A stretch of 64,000 nucleotides of DNA from Juglans regia (Eukaryota; Streptophyta; Magnoliopsida; Fagales; Juglandaceae), in NCBI RefSeq assembly GCF_001411555.2, contig NC_049911.1, forward strand, positions 4,526,001 to 4,590,000, read 5' to 3'. Position numbers and translations under genes: made by a program. The notes under the pieces were generated by a model, which searched no databases, had not been told where the DNA came from, and worked only from the letters and a program-made list of their open reading frames with translations. Every line of letters begins with the position of its first letter. The stretch's first letter is position 1. Shown in pieces: positions 36,668 to 54,802 of the stretch.

Positions 36668-38205
36668 TCATAAAGCCACACGTAGGGTTTTCACCAAGTC
36701 CTTTGCGGTCAAGTCGAATTCATTGTCCATCTGCAAAAGAATCTGGATTAGACTAATGTGCTGGGCTATCACCAAGTCTTTTCAGTTTAGGTTTGCAAAT
36801 AAGAGTATGTTTCTTTATTTAAAAAAATCCCTGAAGAAATGAAAAAGTTGTAACAGCATAAAAAAAATGCTTGTATATTTTGACCCTGTAATGAAAAGAT
36901 GGAAATTAGAAACTGAAATTACCTGAGCGATTACGGTTATGTCAAGTGTGGAATTCCCAAATGGCACGACACTGCTATTGACAACAGATAGATGAAGGTT
37001 CTCTATTTCGCCTAGTATTTTCACAACAACTCCTCTGTTTTTCTCGCAGTGAATTCGGATGAGTACATCCTTGTCTGAAATTCTTGCTTCTATTTCTGGG
37101 AGTGCTTCGTCAGAGCGACCTTCAAAGTTCTCGTCACATGAAGAGGTGTCATCATCCGTAGAAAGCTGAGACTTCTTCACAGAAACAAATGATTCCACAG
37201 TCCTCTTCTTGGTCTGTTCCTCAAGCAAGTTTACACGTTCTTGAAGCTCTTTAACGTACTTGATAGCATCTCCAAGGACTGAAGCTTTGTCCATCTATAA
37301 GTAAAAGGTATTAATGCAGTGTTAGTTAAAAAATAAAATAAAATAAAATCTTAAGGATATGTTACCTTGAAGCTAAAATGAGTTATTTAACGGAAGGGAA
37401 ACATATATATACCTTCTTAAGCCCAGGAACAATGGCTGAAAGAGCTATGAACCTTTGGCTGAGCTTTTCTCTACGCTTTCTCTCTGCCATTATGTGATCT
37501 TGAGCGTTTGAATGTGTTGATCTAGTCACTGAGCCGGCCCGCTTATTACCCTGGCTGGCTTTTGGAGCATGGTTTTGGTTCTCTATGGAACCCCTGGAAA
37601 TCATAGGTACGTGCATATTTACTGGAGTCACAACCTCATGCTTCGGCTTCAAAGAAGAATCAAGATTCCTACAGAACTGCTTAGGGTTGTCTGGAAGCGA
37701 ATTCGGATTCCCAAATGAAAGAATATGGGGGGAGGAAGAAGGTTTTGGTGATTCATTCTGTGTGATGCCAGAGACGTTCCAAGTACTGTCAATCTTTGTC
37801 TGTTTGGCTGGCCTCTCAAAGCTGACGTTCCGAGATGTTTCAATGGAAGAATTACTAAGGGTGGTGGTTGTGGTGGTGATGGTGTTTTTGGTACTGAAGG
37901 CAGGGTAAGAAGAATAGCTTTCTGAAGAGAAAGATTGCTGAAAGTTCTCTTGAATTGCAGTGGCGATGTCGTTCGTGGGAAACCCATCATCAAGAGTACT
38001 GTTCATGTGGCATTGGTGGATGTACTCGTAATCATCCATTTCCTATAGAAGTAGGAAACCCCAAAAACGATTAATTAGGAAATTTTCAAAGATAACAGAG
38101 CCATGGGAAATTCGAAGTTGATAGTACTATCATTCTTCTGATATAGATTCATATATATGACAATCTCACCAATTCGGAAAGCCATTTCCCGGATGAGAGT
38201 TCCAT
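36668..38205 (-). CDS. bHLH transcription factor, subgroup IVa (bHLH18/19/20/25-like)
   Basis: Four exons, all joined in phase 0: 38170-38205 (12 codons, MELSSGKWLSEL), 37413-38042, 36923-37294 and 36668-36730, giving 366 residues. The basic-helix-loop-helix spans about residues 192-245: AQDHIMAERKRREKL has His195, Glu199 and Arg203 of an E-box/G-box reader, and helix 2 starts MDKASVLGDAIKYVKELQERV. A C-terminal ACT-like region follows (RIHCEKNRGVVVKILGEIENLHL) ending VKTLRVAL. The N-terminal half is Ser/Asn-rich with no domain. A nuclear dimeric DNA-binding regulator is expected. Arabidopsis relatives bHLH18/19/20(NAI1)/25 act in iron-deficiency and jasmonate responses and ER-body formation, but which role applies here cannot be read. 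The ATG at 38039 is also in frame but would skip exon 1, whose donor GTGAGA is good. All frames are intact. Confidence 0.88.
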
Positions 38206-38560
38206 TAATGCGACTCCTTTATTTGCTCAAGATGTGGAAAGGTTGATCCTCGAAAGAGTAGGATAGGCCCGAGAATCTTAGATATGAAGACACTAATCTT
38301 TGAATGAGCAAAAGTAAAAAGGGTTTCAGATTCCAAATATCTTGATTAGGCACAGAAAGAAAGAAAAAGAGAACCCTTGTCAAAAAAAAAAAAAAAATCA
38401 TGATTTTTGCTGAGAAATAGTGAAGAAAATTATGAAAATGGAGGCCTTTACGAATAGAAGAGGAGATAATGAAGCTTCTGCTTACCTTTCTTCTGGAAAG
38501 ACTACCGCTAAGAGTAATAGTTTTCCAAGTGGCACATGATAACGTTCTCCATCTCCTTCA

Positions 38561-38570
38561 CCTTTTATAC
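38561..38570 (-). promoter_or_regulatory. Probable TATA box of the bHLH gene
   Basis: On the minus strand this reads GTATAAAAGG, about 355 bp upstream of the ATG in genomic distance. A good donor (AAAG|GTAAGC at 38485) lies between, so a 5'-UTR intron ending shortly upstream of 38205 is likely. The acceptor is not certain. Confidence 0.5.
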
Positions 38571-40693
38571 TGGTAGACGTTGTACTTTGACCCATGTGCA
38601 CGACATCCTTGTTCATTCAAACTAAGGCTGGCTCTCTCTCTGAGAGTGAGGTGGAATCATGGACATGGCTAATAAAAATGGCAACTTGATCTACGAAGAG
38701 ATAGTGGATGCCGAAATTAGAAAGAAAAAAAAAAAAAAAACTGAATATTTCCGAGGCCGAAAGAACTCAATTATTTAGACGTTCTGAATTCAAAAACATG
38801 AATCCTGATCTTCTAATTATTACGTGGGCAAAAACACGAAGTTTGCTGATATGTTTTGTCCTGATCTGAAGTTCACAGCTCAATATTACTGGCCGTATGC
38901 CTTCTGGCGTTGCTGTTTTCTTGACCTTGTTAATCATGGTAGGGTTGGCATTATAAGCAAACTCCTCTCTGTTTTTTAATCTGTGGTACTGTAAATAACC
39001 GCGGCTATGATCTGGATTCTGGACCACCATTAATATTGCGTACGTAGGAAAATTAGAAATGCGTGCAGTACAGAAAAAAGCTCATCTGAGAATTAATAGT
39101 ACTCATGTTAATTATATATATATTAAAACTAGTCCATTTTTTTGCTCGATTGAGGGCAAGTAAATCCTTTGTAATATATAGAAGCAAGTGATCAATATAT
39201 ATATATATAGAGTCCTATTCAAACAAAGTTAATATAAGTACTTGAAGTTCGTACATGATTATTATCTAAGGATATATTATGCTGGCCGGATTGGGTTCAG
39301 AATTTCGGTTGCTTTGCACTGCAAAAGTACTAGTACTTTGTCAGAATTTTTAGCGGATCGATGGCAAATCTAACACTCAAGTTCGCACGCATATGGTTAA
39401 TTTATATATGTTTATTTATGCTTTCAGGGTGATATTGATCACATGGTTTATTTTTGTTCATGTTTTCTGGGGAATAAATAATTATAATTAAGTGCATATA
39501 ACATGTATAATAATCGTATCTATATATTTCCTCCCTTTCCTAAGTCGTTGCCTTTATTCTTACTACTGTTTATGGTCTAACTCTCATGAATTCAAAGTAC
39601 GGTATCATGGGATGAAGAAGATAGTTCAGAGCAACCCGTCACACACGAAAATATGGAGGCCGTTTCAAATTTAATGATGCTGATCTCCATAACGTGCATA
39701 TATATATATATATATATGGCTACTTGCTATATTTAGTTAGTAATTAATAAATCAGTATATATATAGCTGTACGTATAGTGTATGATCCTTTATATATATA
39801 TATATATATATATCTTCGATCGCTTCTATATATTGCATGTTTTTAAAGTCTGGTTTAGAAATTCTTTTGTAGGATATTTAAAGTTGGAGGGAGGATGCCT
39901 TCTCGAAATGATGGAATATGGATAAATTAAACAATTCTTAATGGTTATTTATTATCTGTACTCGCATATAACGACAAACAACATGTTCCTTGACCTACGT
40001 TAAATTGGGGCTCCCAAGTTGTTGTGGCATCAAAATCAGTTGCTCTCTGTACTAATCTCGCATAAGCAATTAGTGAGATTTGTTTTACATTAAGATCTTA
40101 ATACAATCGAGATGTCGGACTCCAGACTAATAATTGGGTACAACCTTGGATCAAGCTGTCTTCTCATGCAAGTTCTAATTTGAATGTATAATAGACATGA
40201 GAGATGCTTAATTGGAATCCCCATTTTGGGTCCCGAGCATTTTTACCGGTAGTTTTTTATTTTTTTATTTTTATTTAATGATTAAGTAAGTATTTTTTAA
40301 TGATGTTGTGAATTTTTATTTTTATTTTTAAATGTTTAAAAAATTAAAAAAAATACATGAAATACCCAACATGCAAAAAGAAGTTTAATTAGTTAAGTTG
40401 TTTTTATAATTGTTAATCCAACTGTTTGGGAATCCTTTTGTCAACAGAGGATGATAAAGACGTAAGCCGCTGGCAGCTAAAGAAAATGAAAAAAAAGAGT
40501 CCACTGAATTAGGTATAGGAAGATCATGAGTTCTAATTAACCTGCGATCTCAAAAGCTGGTGCCTCGTGAAAATATTGATGATCCAGACGGCATTATGGC
40601 CAGCAACCAGTACCATTAATGAATGCACAAGTTGGCTTGTATGTTGACGTCATTGAGGAGCTTTGGAGCTTTTTATAATGGCATGCAGTTTTC

Positions 40694-40741
40694 TGGGTTT
40701 CGGCTGAATCATGCAGGCCAGCATGATTCAGCCGAAACCCA
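40694..40741. repeat. Perfect inverted repeat, 21-bp arms, 6-base loop
   Basis: The arms TGGGTTTCGGCTGAATCATGC region (40694-40714) and its exact reverse complement (40721-40741) are separated by AGGCCA. It is not flanked by other transposon ends that I can see. The arms are GC-balanced in an AT-rich setting, so this is not a chance A/T palindrome. Confidence 0.85.
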
Positions 40742-40760
40742 CATTAATATTTCTTTTATA

Positions 40761-40780
40761 GAGAGAGAGAGAGAGAGAGA
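40761..40780. repeat. (GA)n microsatellite
   Basis: Ten GA dinucleotides just downstream of the hairpin at 40694-40741. Confidence 0.85.
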
Positions 40781-40990
40781 TTTTGTTAAATATGCAGCAT
40801 GTTGATCATCAATGTGGACGTTCGTAGTGTACAGGATAGTATTATTTTCATCGTAATCAAGCGAACGCATGGTGGGAATCCAGGAAAATTTAGTACGCCA
40901 GGCAATAAAAACAAAATTTCCGACTGTACTGATTGGCTCTATATTAAATTATATTTAGGTTCAATTATCGCATGTGCAGCCCATACATAT

Positions 40991-40998
<8 letters not shown>

Positions 40999-41032
<34 letters not shown>
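40999..41032. repeat. (AT)n microsatellite
   Basis: About 34 bases of alternating AT. Confidence 0.9.
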
Positions 41033-41037
<5 letters not shown>

Positions 41038-41987
41038 GCGTGTGCATGGGAAAATGCTTCCTGGCTTGTTCCAATATTGACCGAGTACTCATGGGAAGTG
41101 ATGAGGACAATGATCCCATTGGATAATGTAAGTCAGATCTATATGATCTCTGATTATGCATAATTGGCAAATTAATAGTCTTATTAATCCCCACGATTAA
41201 TGGAGCACTAAAACTGGCGAATCTGGCCAACCTGGAGAATCCAATAAATTAAGAAAATACGAATACTGTTCTCATGGCAAATTACTTTTTGGGTTACTAT
41301 TTTTGCCTCATTTGGAGTCTGATCCACAGCACTGTACCCTCCCTTTTTTATGGCATCTTGTAGTTATTGTTGAGTGCACATCACTCATGCATGTGTAAGT
41401 TATTGCATCAGTTTTTTTGTTGCAACAAATAAGCTGGGGAATGAAACCCATGTCTTGAGCTCTAAGTCAGGATATGTATGGCATATTGTAGTATGAGTAG
41501 TGCTACATGTACTTATAATTTTTACTTGTACTTTTACTTACAAGACTCATTTTGTCAGTTTTGTTTTCAAATTCAAATTTTAAATTTTAAATTTCATAAT
41601 TTTCAGTACATCAATAACTGACATGTGCAGAAGTAAATTTTTTATAAATTTTTCTTAAATACAAATAGCATTTTTCTTGTCGTATATATGGCTGCTAGCA
41701 CTAGTTGGAAATGAGGTTCAACATGCATCAGTTTTCTACAACTTTGATGATCTCGTGTATCTTATATCAAAATTGGATTGACACGGCCAGCTATATACAC
41801 ACACACCAGTACATTAAAAAAATATTTTTTCAGAGCCTGTTTTATGTTGAACCAAATAGGTTCATATATATAGATTCTTTCAAAACTTCTTCCATTAGCT
41901 ACTTCTTCCATCTCCCCTTGATGTTATCCATGTTTCTCCAAAAAATCATTACGCCTTTGAGTTTGTTAAGAAACATATTTCCCCCAC

Positions 41988-41990
<3 letters not shown>

Positions 41991-42037
<47 letters not shown>
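41991..42037. repeat. (TA)n microsatellite
   Basis: About 47 bases of alternating TA, just before the endogenous pararetrovirus block. Confidence 0.9.
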
Positions 42038-42040
<3 letters not shown>

Positions 42041-42199
42041 AAGTTGTTTCACTTTGAATAAACGTTATTATTTTCTTTATTGAGTACTTTTTATTTTTCT
42101 TTTATCGCTATTTTTATTTACCTCTAGTCATCTGGTCCTTACTTTTATTTTTTAATAATACCAGTTATCTAGTCCTGCTTTGTGACTAGAGGAAAATAA

Positions 42200-45100
42200 A
42201 AAGATTGTTAAACAATTGTCTAGTAAATTATTACAGTCAAAGATCAGTAATTTTAACAAAAAACTTATTGATGATATTTGTTCTAATCTTCCAAATGCAA
42301 TCTGGCATATAAAGAAACGTGTTGTTACTTTACATTATATTAAAGATTTTTCTGAGAAAAAAATTCCCACCAAAGTTTGACCTATTCAAATGAATAGTGA
42401 GACTTTAGAATTTTACAAAACTGAAATATAGGATTTGTTTGCTAAGAATATTATTAGGCATAGTAAGTCTCATTGGTCTTGTGTTGCATTTTATGTCCAA
42501 GAAAAATGCAGAAATTGAGAGAGGGACACATCGCCTAGTTATTAATTACAAACTATAGAACAAATTCTTAGAGTGGATTAGGTACCCTATTCCCAATAAA
42601 AATTATTTGATACATAGGCTTAATAACGCAGTAGTCATGTTCTCCAAGTTTGACCTGAAATCAGGATTTTGGCAAATCCAGGTTAGTGAGTTAGATAGAT
42701 ATAATTGTCTTTACTACCCTATTTGAACATTATGAGTGGAATGTAATGTCTTTTGGACTTAAAAATATCCCTAGTGAATTCCAAAACATTATGAATAATA
42801 TTTTCAATTCATTCATCCATTTCACTATTGTTTACATTGATGATGTCCTTATTTACTCAAAATCTATTGATAAACACTAGTAACATTTGAATTCGTTTCT
42901 ACGTATTATTAGACAAAATGGTCTTATTGTCTCTACTAATAAAATCAAATTTTTTTAAACTAAGATTAGATTCATTGATTATGATATTTCTGAAAATAAA
43001 ATTCGACCTATTAGCCATACTATTGAATTTGCTGACAAATTTTCTGATGTTATTCTTGATAAAACCAAGTTACAAAGATTTCTTAATTCTCTCAACTATG
43101 TTACAGAATTTTACAAGGACATGAAGAAATAATGTCGTCAACTCTTTGAGAGACTACACTCAAACCCTCCACATTGGATTGAAATTCATACTACTCTTGT
43201 TAAACAAATCAAAGCACATGTTAAAACTCTACCATGCCTTGGAATTCCTACTTCTGGTTCATTTAAATTTGTTGAAACAGATGTCTCTAACATTGGTTAT
43301 AGTGGCATTCTAAAACAAATTGTTTCACCAGCCTCATCTGAACAAATTTTTCGCTTCTATTCTGGAGTCTGGAATACTACACAACTTAACTATACTACTA
43401 TCAAGAAAGAGATATTATCCATAGTACTATGTATTTCTAAGTTAACACCATCAGAGATATCCCTTCCTATGGTTGTGTCAAAAATAGGTAAACCTTCATC
43501 ATCATACTTAATTGCATTTCGAATGGTTTAGTATGAATTATAGTCCAAGGTAGAGGGTTTGAGTGTAGTCTGGATTTTCTGGTATGCTTTGATATTGGTG
43601 AGATAAGCATCTATCAAATGAAGCAAAGGAAACCATTCGAAATGCAATTAAGCATGATGATGAAAGTTTACCTATTTTTGAAATAACCATAAGAAGGGGC
43701 ATTTCTAATGGTGTTAATATTTTGATTTATACTATTATTAAACATTTTGTTGGAACTCCCTCTAACATTACTAATCGTATTAGCGATTATTTAAATAATT
43801 TGAGATTCCGTCAAATGTATCAATATAAATGGTATCAAGATGTTTGTATTTCTAGAGTTATGCTTAGGGATGATAGTCATAAGCCTTACTGGAAAGAAAA
43901 ATTTATTGATGGATTATCTCATTTATTTGCTCACAAAGCTAAAGATGAACTTTCTGATATTTCGGGACTCCTTAATTATGATAATTACACTTATAATGAT
44001 ATTATCAATACAATTAAGAAGCTTGGTATTAGTATGTGTAATGATCAAAAATTGTTTCATCAACAAATGAAGAATAATAAGAAAGTCAAATAAGAAATGA
44101 GAAATTTTTGTGAACAATTCGGCCTTCCTTCTAGACAGAAGCATAAATACTCTGATAAATTTGCTAAACCTCACACCAAGAAAAGAAGTAGTAACCATGA
44201 TATTTTTATAAAAAAAAACCTTATAATTTTTACAAGAAAAAATCTTTTTGTAAGAAAAAGAGTTTTCAAAATCCTTCAAAAGGAAAATATTTTAATTGTA
44301 GCAAGTCTAGACATTTTGCTAATAAATGTACCAAAAAGTCCAATAAGTTTAAAAACAAGCTTAGTCAGTTAAACATTAATGATGATGATCAAGAGGATTT
44401 GTTTCGACTCTTAGAAACAAAGTCATATGTATCATCCGACATTAATGAATTCAGTTCAAGTGATTCTGAGTATCAATCAAAAACTGAATCATCTGATTCT
44501 CCCAATATTAAGTTTGGTTGTAATGATTCTTGTTACAAACTTTTGGGTAAAACAATCAATGTTTAACCAAAACTGAAGAACAAGAAAAAGTTTTACTAAC
44601 CTTGATTATTCAAACTACTAATCCTGAACTCAAAGAAGAATATCTCTATAAGCTCAAGAAGACGATGGTTCGCCAAGAACCTGAAACTCCTAAATCAAAA
44701 ATTAGTTTTCAAGAAACTTTGGGAATATTTGGGAAAAAAAAAAAAACTAAAGGGATTTCTACTATTGGTTTACAGCGTGAAGTTGTTTTTACTAAAAAAA
44801 AAAATTGAACTTAAAATTGGGATTAACAATCTCAAATCTGAAAATGATTCTTTTAAACAAGAATTATTGTGTTTAAAACTTGATAAACAGTTTGATAAAC
44901 ACATTTCTTCTGATAATAATACGCAAATAAATTATTCAGATTCAAGTTAAAAGGTGGAAAAAATTTCTCCTTCTGATAACAATCAAATTTGTTTGATCCA
45001 TCATACTATTCCTCCCAAGTAATTTTTTAAAGTTACTTTCATTGTTTGTCATGAATATGAATTTACTATGATTGTTATGAATGATTCTAAATCAAATATG

Positions 45101-46300
45101 AATTGTATCCAGGAATGAATAATACCTAGTAAATATTATGAAAAATCTATTGAAAAACTATTCTCAGCTAATAGATCTCAAATGAAGATCGATTATGAGC
45201 TCAGCTAACAGAGTCATATTATGAATTCTTTTTATTTCTTCTTTATACTCATTCCTTTTGAAAAATGATGGTATTACTACTAACCCTTTTAGTCAAAAAG
45301 TAAAGTTTAAATTTGCTTCAAAATCTGATAATGATATTGATAAAAGTTTGAAATCTTTAATCTCTGCTAAAACAAAACATTTGAATTTCCTACAACAGAA
45401 AATCAAATATAAAAATATGGCTGAACAGTTGACTGGTAAATTATTACCGTCAAAGATCAATGATTTTAACAAAAAACTTTATAATTTTTACAAGAAAAAA
45501 TCTTTTGGTAAGAAAAATCTTTTGCTCTTATTCATCGCAGCTAGCTTACTATGATTAATAGAGTTTTTGAAATTAATTTAATTGCTTTATATAATTAATA
45601 CAGTTCTGCTAAAAATAGTGATAAGAGAAAATTTTATCATACTACTTTTTCTGCTTATGAAAAATTATGTGTTAAAAGGAAATAAAAAGAAAAAAATGAA
45701 TGCCTTACAGAAGCATATACTTATCTTTAATTTTTTTGAAAATTATTATATTTCTAAATATAGTTTTAAATGTTGTTAAAATCAATTTTGTCAAAGAAAA
45801 AAGAAGACAGTGGTTAAATCTAGCCACCCTCCTTTAGAGAAAATTATTATTTCTCATAAGGGGGCAGAAATAAATGCTTCTCCCTTTGAAGTACCCAATG
45901 CTGATCCTAAAGCTACCACTTATTGAAACAAAAAAAATGATTAAATAAAATAATTTTGTTAATCAAACTCTTCATATTATAAGTCAGCAATTAGATAGAT
46001 ATATATAATATAATATAATATACTTTCTTAAAAGAAGTCGCATTACGTGAGTTGAGGAGCTTGAGGAGCCAAATACAATTTCTTAATGAGCTTCAAAATA
46101 TTAAAAGATTATAACGAGCGCAAAATCAATTTTGAAGATTGGCCATAAGTTTCAACAACCATTCTCCATGCACCAAATTATATATCTCATACTTTGCCTA
46201 CAGGAAAGGAGGGAATTAGAGTTACTAACACTTGTATCCTTCCTAATAAGATGAATGATTGAAGACTAATCTATCGAGTTGATCTAACCTCTTTAATTCA
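42200..46300 (+). pseudogene. Endogenous pararetrovirus (Caulimoviridae), rearranged and decayed
   Basis: Remains of a plant DNA pararetrovirus integrated in the genome. Blocks in plus-strand order: reverse transcriptase and RNase H at about 42200-43440 (a YIDD catalytic box near 42835, many stops); coat-protein-like region at 43700-44400 ending in a CCHC-type knuckle near 44290-44340 whose first cysteine position is Tyr; an acidic linker to 45030; a protease-like block at 45030-45230; the start of RT again at 45260-45480; then a jump back to knuckle-region sequence at 45480. Virus order is coat protein, protease, RT, so an RT block before the coat protein means at least two rearranged copies. 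The long frames and this order suggest a florendovirus- or petuvirus-like member; the genus is uncertain. Stops throughout make it non-infectious as seen. The right end past 46000 is uncertain. Confidence 0.8.
43447..43712. repeat. 83-bp inverted repeat within the pararetrovirus
   Basis: 43447-43529 and 43630-43712 are reverse complements with about nine or ten differences by eye, separated by 100 bp. The right arm runs on into the coat-protein-like frame, so the left arm is an inverted viral piece. This marks a head-to-head or inverted junction between viral copies. Confidence 0.8.
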
Positions 46301-46381
46301 AGCAACATGCATCATCTTAGTAAATTAGTGTGTGAGTTTCATGCACCGTCTACGTTGTAAGTGAGTCTCACTCACTGTCCT

Positions 46382-47040
46382 TGTGAAGGGGGTTATTCCC
46401 TGGGTTAGACCCAGGCCCAGGCCCAAGCCCAAACCAGACATAGGATTTGAGTTGGACCATGTATACATCGAAGGCCCAGATCAAGGGGATGGGTAGATAG
46501 AAAATCATAGCAAAACGTGTGGCAAAGAAGACAGCCTGGAAACCCACTAACCGACAGACAGACGTGCTGCCGATTGAAAATATCACCACCCAAATATGAC
46601 AAATAGAAAAGCTTAGAGAGGAAGGCACGCCACATTAATGAGGGAAATGAAGCTTAGAGAGGAAGGCATGCCGCATTAATGAGATGAGAAAAACTTAGAG
46701 AAAAAAGCATGCCGCATTCCATGCATCCCAGAGCTCGGAATACTCACGTCAAATCTAAGTGCTTTATAGCACGGCGAGTAGGCGGCATGAATATCCGATC
46801 TCCTACAGAGCAACACTCCACTACCGTGGAGACTAGACCGATAGGTATAAATAGACGCCTCCCGCAACTGACAATAAAGTTAACATCTACATACATTTCA
46901 ATTGTTTTCTCTCTTCATCTGTTACATTGAAACTAATTTGAGCGTCGGAGGTATCACGGACCCCAAGGTCTCCATCTCCTCATTGTAGGGAAGAACCCGA
47001 GCACTTTCAGGGTAGAATCGTCCAAGTCTGCAAAACACGA
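46382..47040 (+). mobile_element. Ty3/gypsy-type LTR remnant
   Basis: The stretch has a TATAAATA box at about 46848-46855, an AATAAAG signal at about 46872, and the phrase TTTGAGCGTCGGAGG near 46938, a combination common in LTRs of plant Ty3 elements (Tat/Athila-like). A TG start near 46382 (TGTGAAGGGGG) is possible. I could not fix the end or a target duplication. No internal coding region adjoins it, so it is a solo or truncated LTR. Confidence 0.4.
46622..46720. repeat. Short tandem repeat, about 2.5 copies
   Basis: The unit containing AGCTTAGAGAGGAAGGCA and CCGCATTAATGAG repeats at steps of roughly 40 bp, with the third copy diverged. It lies inside the LTR-like region. Confidence 0.65.
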
Positions 47041-47541
47041 CATTAATAATCCTATTTCAGTGCCACTTGCATGTACGCTTCAATGGCTTTTCTAACTTCA
47101 ATGGCTTTTATATTAATACAATCAATTCCACACACACAGAGAGAGAGATCTGGGGCCGGGCCAGGTGCTGGAGTACTATTGTAGGTATGCAGATGTCGTA
47201 AAGAATAAACAACATAGAATAATATTAATTTCTTAGTTTGTGAACCTTGTTTTATTTTACAAGGGGACGGTACACCTGGTGCATACTTCAGAAAATTTGT
47301 CCTTAGTTGTTGAATGCCCTATATTATTAATTAATCAATTGAAGATATATAATTGCAGTACTAAATAAAACTAAATTTTTCTTTTTGAAGTTGTGAAAAA
47401 TATTTGAGAAAAAAAAAATAGAAAAGATTATGATACGAAGTACGTATATATGTCTTGGAAGAGACATTGGGCATCACAAGGTAATTCGTTAGGCTTTGGG
47501 TGTCTTAAATAATAAATGCGTACGTAGTTGATGCTTTGGGC

Positions 47542-47814
47542 TTAATTAATTAAAAAAAAAATGTCTTCCTTGATTCCAGGCTTCATGGTCGAACGAGGGA
47601 GATCAAGATGTTTATTCATTTGTATTAAACTTCTCATTATTCGGGGTTTTGATCTTTTGTAATAAACTTCTCTTTTAAGTTCTCTAGGATTTACAAAAAT
47701 CCTCCGGTGCGGTCCTTGGCTTATAACCTTATTTTCTCCAAGGATTCTGCTACTTTCAGAATCAGCCACCATGACCTGTTTCTTCAATCTTGATGGATCA
47801 AATTTTCTAACCAA
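47542..47814 (-). other. Open frame of 90 residues, not recognised
   Basis: The frame starts MVRKFDPSRLKKQVMV and is rich in basic residues. It is preceded and followed by non-coding AT-rich DNA, with no intron signals or neighbours that support a gene. It may be a fragment of a gene or transposon. I do not assign a function. Confidence 0.15.
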
Positions 47815-47970
47815 CAGTAAATCCTTTATGCATCACATTAGTCCTCATCGTCATCTTCTGGCCAAAAGCATATCCAGCCGGATTTTGTTTGCCCTCCCAA
47901 CTAATAGTTCTCTAGTTTGGATCGCAAGGCATTCCCTGCGTCAGCTCCTTTGTCTTTGTTTTAGGCACGA

Positions 47971-48149
47971 TTTGGATGGTAAGTGAAAAAAAAAAATTTA
48001 GATACAAATTAAAGTTGAAAAAAAATATTATTTTTTACTATTACTATCGTTTTAAAATTTGAAAAAGTTAAATTATTTATTATATTTTATATAAAAATTT
48101 GAAAAAAATTATAATAATGAAATGAAACGAAACAATTTCTCCATCCAAA
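47971..48149. mobile_element. Small MITE with 9-bp terminal inverted repeats
   Basis: It starts TTTGGATGG and ends CCATCCAAA, an exact 9-bp inverted repeat, with an AT-rich body. Part of the body (TTAAATTATTTATTATATTTTAT and flanks) matches the element at 63073-63257 in reverse orientation, so two members of the same family are in the window. No transposase is present. Confidence 0.65.
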
Positions 48150-48658
48150 TAGGTCCTAATGTATCATGTTAAAGATGGCCAGTTTCATGGATTGAAATTT
48201 GCTAACTGTACTGAAAAACTTATTAAAAAAAACTTACATCTCCATGCGTCAGTTAGTGAGATGTTGAAAATTATTAAATTTATTTTGAATTTCAAGACAA
48301 AAATGACAAAATGAATCTTATAAATAAAATTATCAGCATGTGGCACTACTCTTGGATTTTGTTCCTAGACATTCATTTCGCAGAAGCACACAGTGATTTT
48401 TGGGCATTCGCATGCTTAGTTATCTATAAAGTTATCAACAACATTTTTCACAAGATTATAATGCCCTGGTTATATTGAATAACAGTTTGGACAATAGCAT
48501 TCGGTCCGATCCTAACTAAGCTAGGTTCTTGCAGACATTGACTGAATAAGGCTACAATGTAAGTGTTTCAGGCAGCATGATGGGTCTGGCTCACGCTCAT
48601 AAAAATAAAGCCACAAGACAGATGCAATCTGACTTGCAGACTTGATCCAACAGGCAAA

Positions 48659-54802
<6,144 letters not shown>

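Larger units (their letters stand above)
38640..42195. other. Intergenic region rich in simple repeats
   Basis: No gene is supported. It contains (AT)n runs at about 39699-39717 and 39793-39812, a hairpin at 40694-40741, a (GA)n tract and two long (TA)n tracts listed separately. Poly-Tyr/Ile frames are translations of these tracts. Confidence 0.5.

Noticed and set aside
40961..41230. Frames with Tyr-Ile repeats
   Set aside because: Translation of an (AT)n tract; no splice or codon support. The same applies at 41705-42061 and 27614-27948.
43447..43712. Inverted repeat considered as a MITE
   Set aside because: The right arm is continuous with the pararetrovirus coat-protein-like frame, so the arms are viral sequence in two orientations.
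46368..46635. Minus-strand frames of 76-86 codons
   Set aside because: They overlap the LTR-like region and have no domain or splice support.
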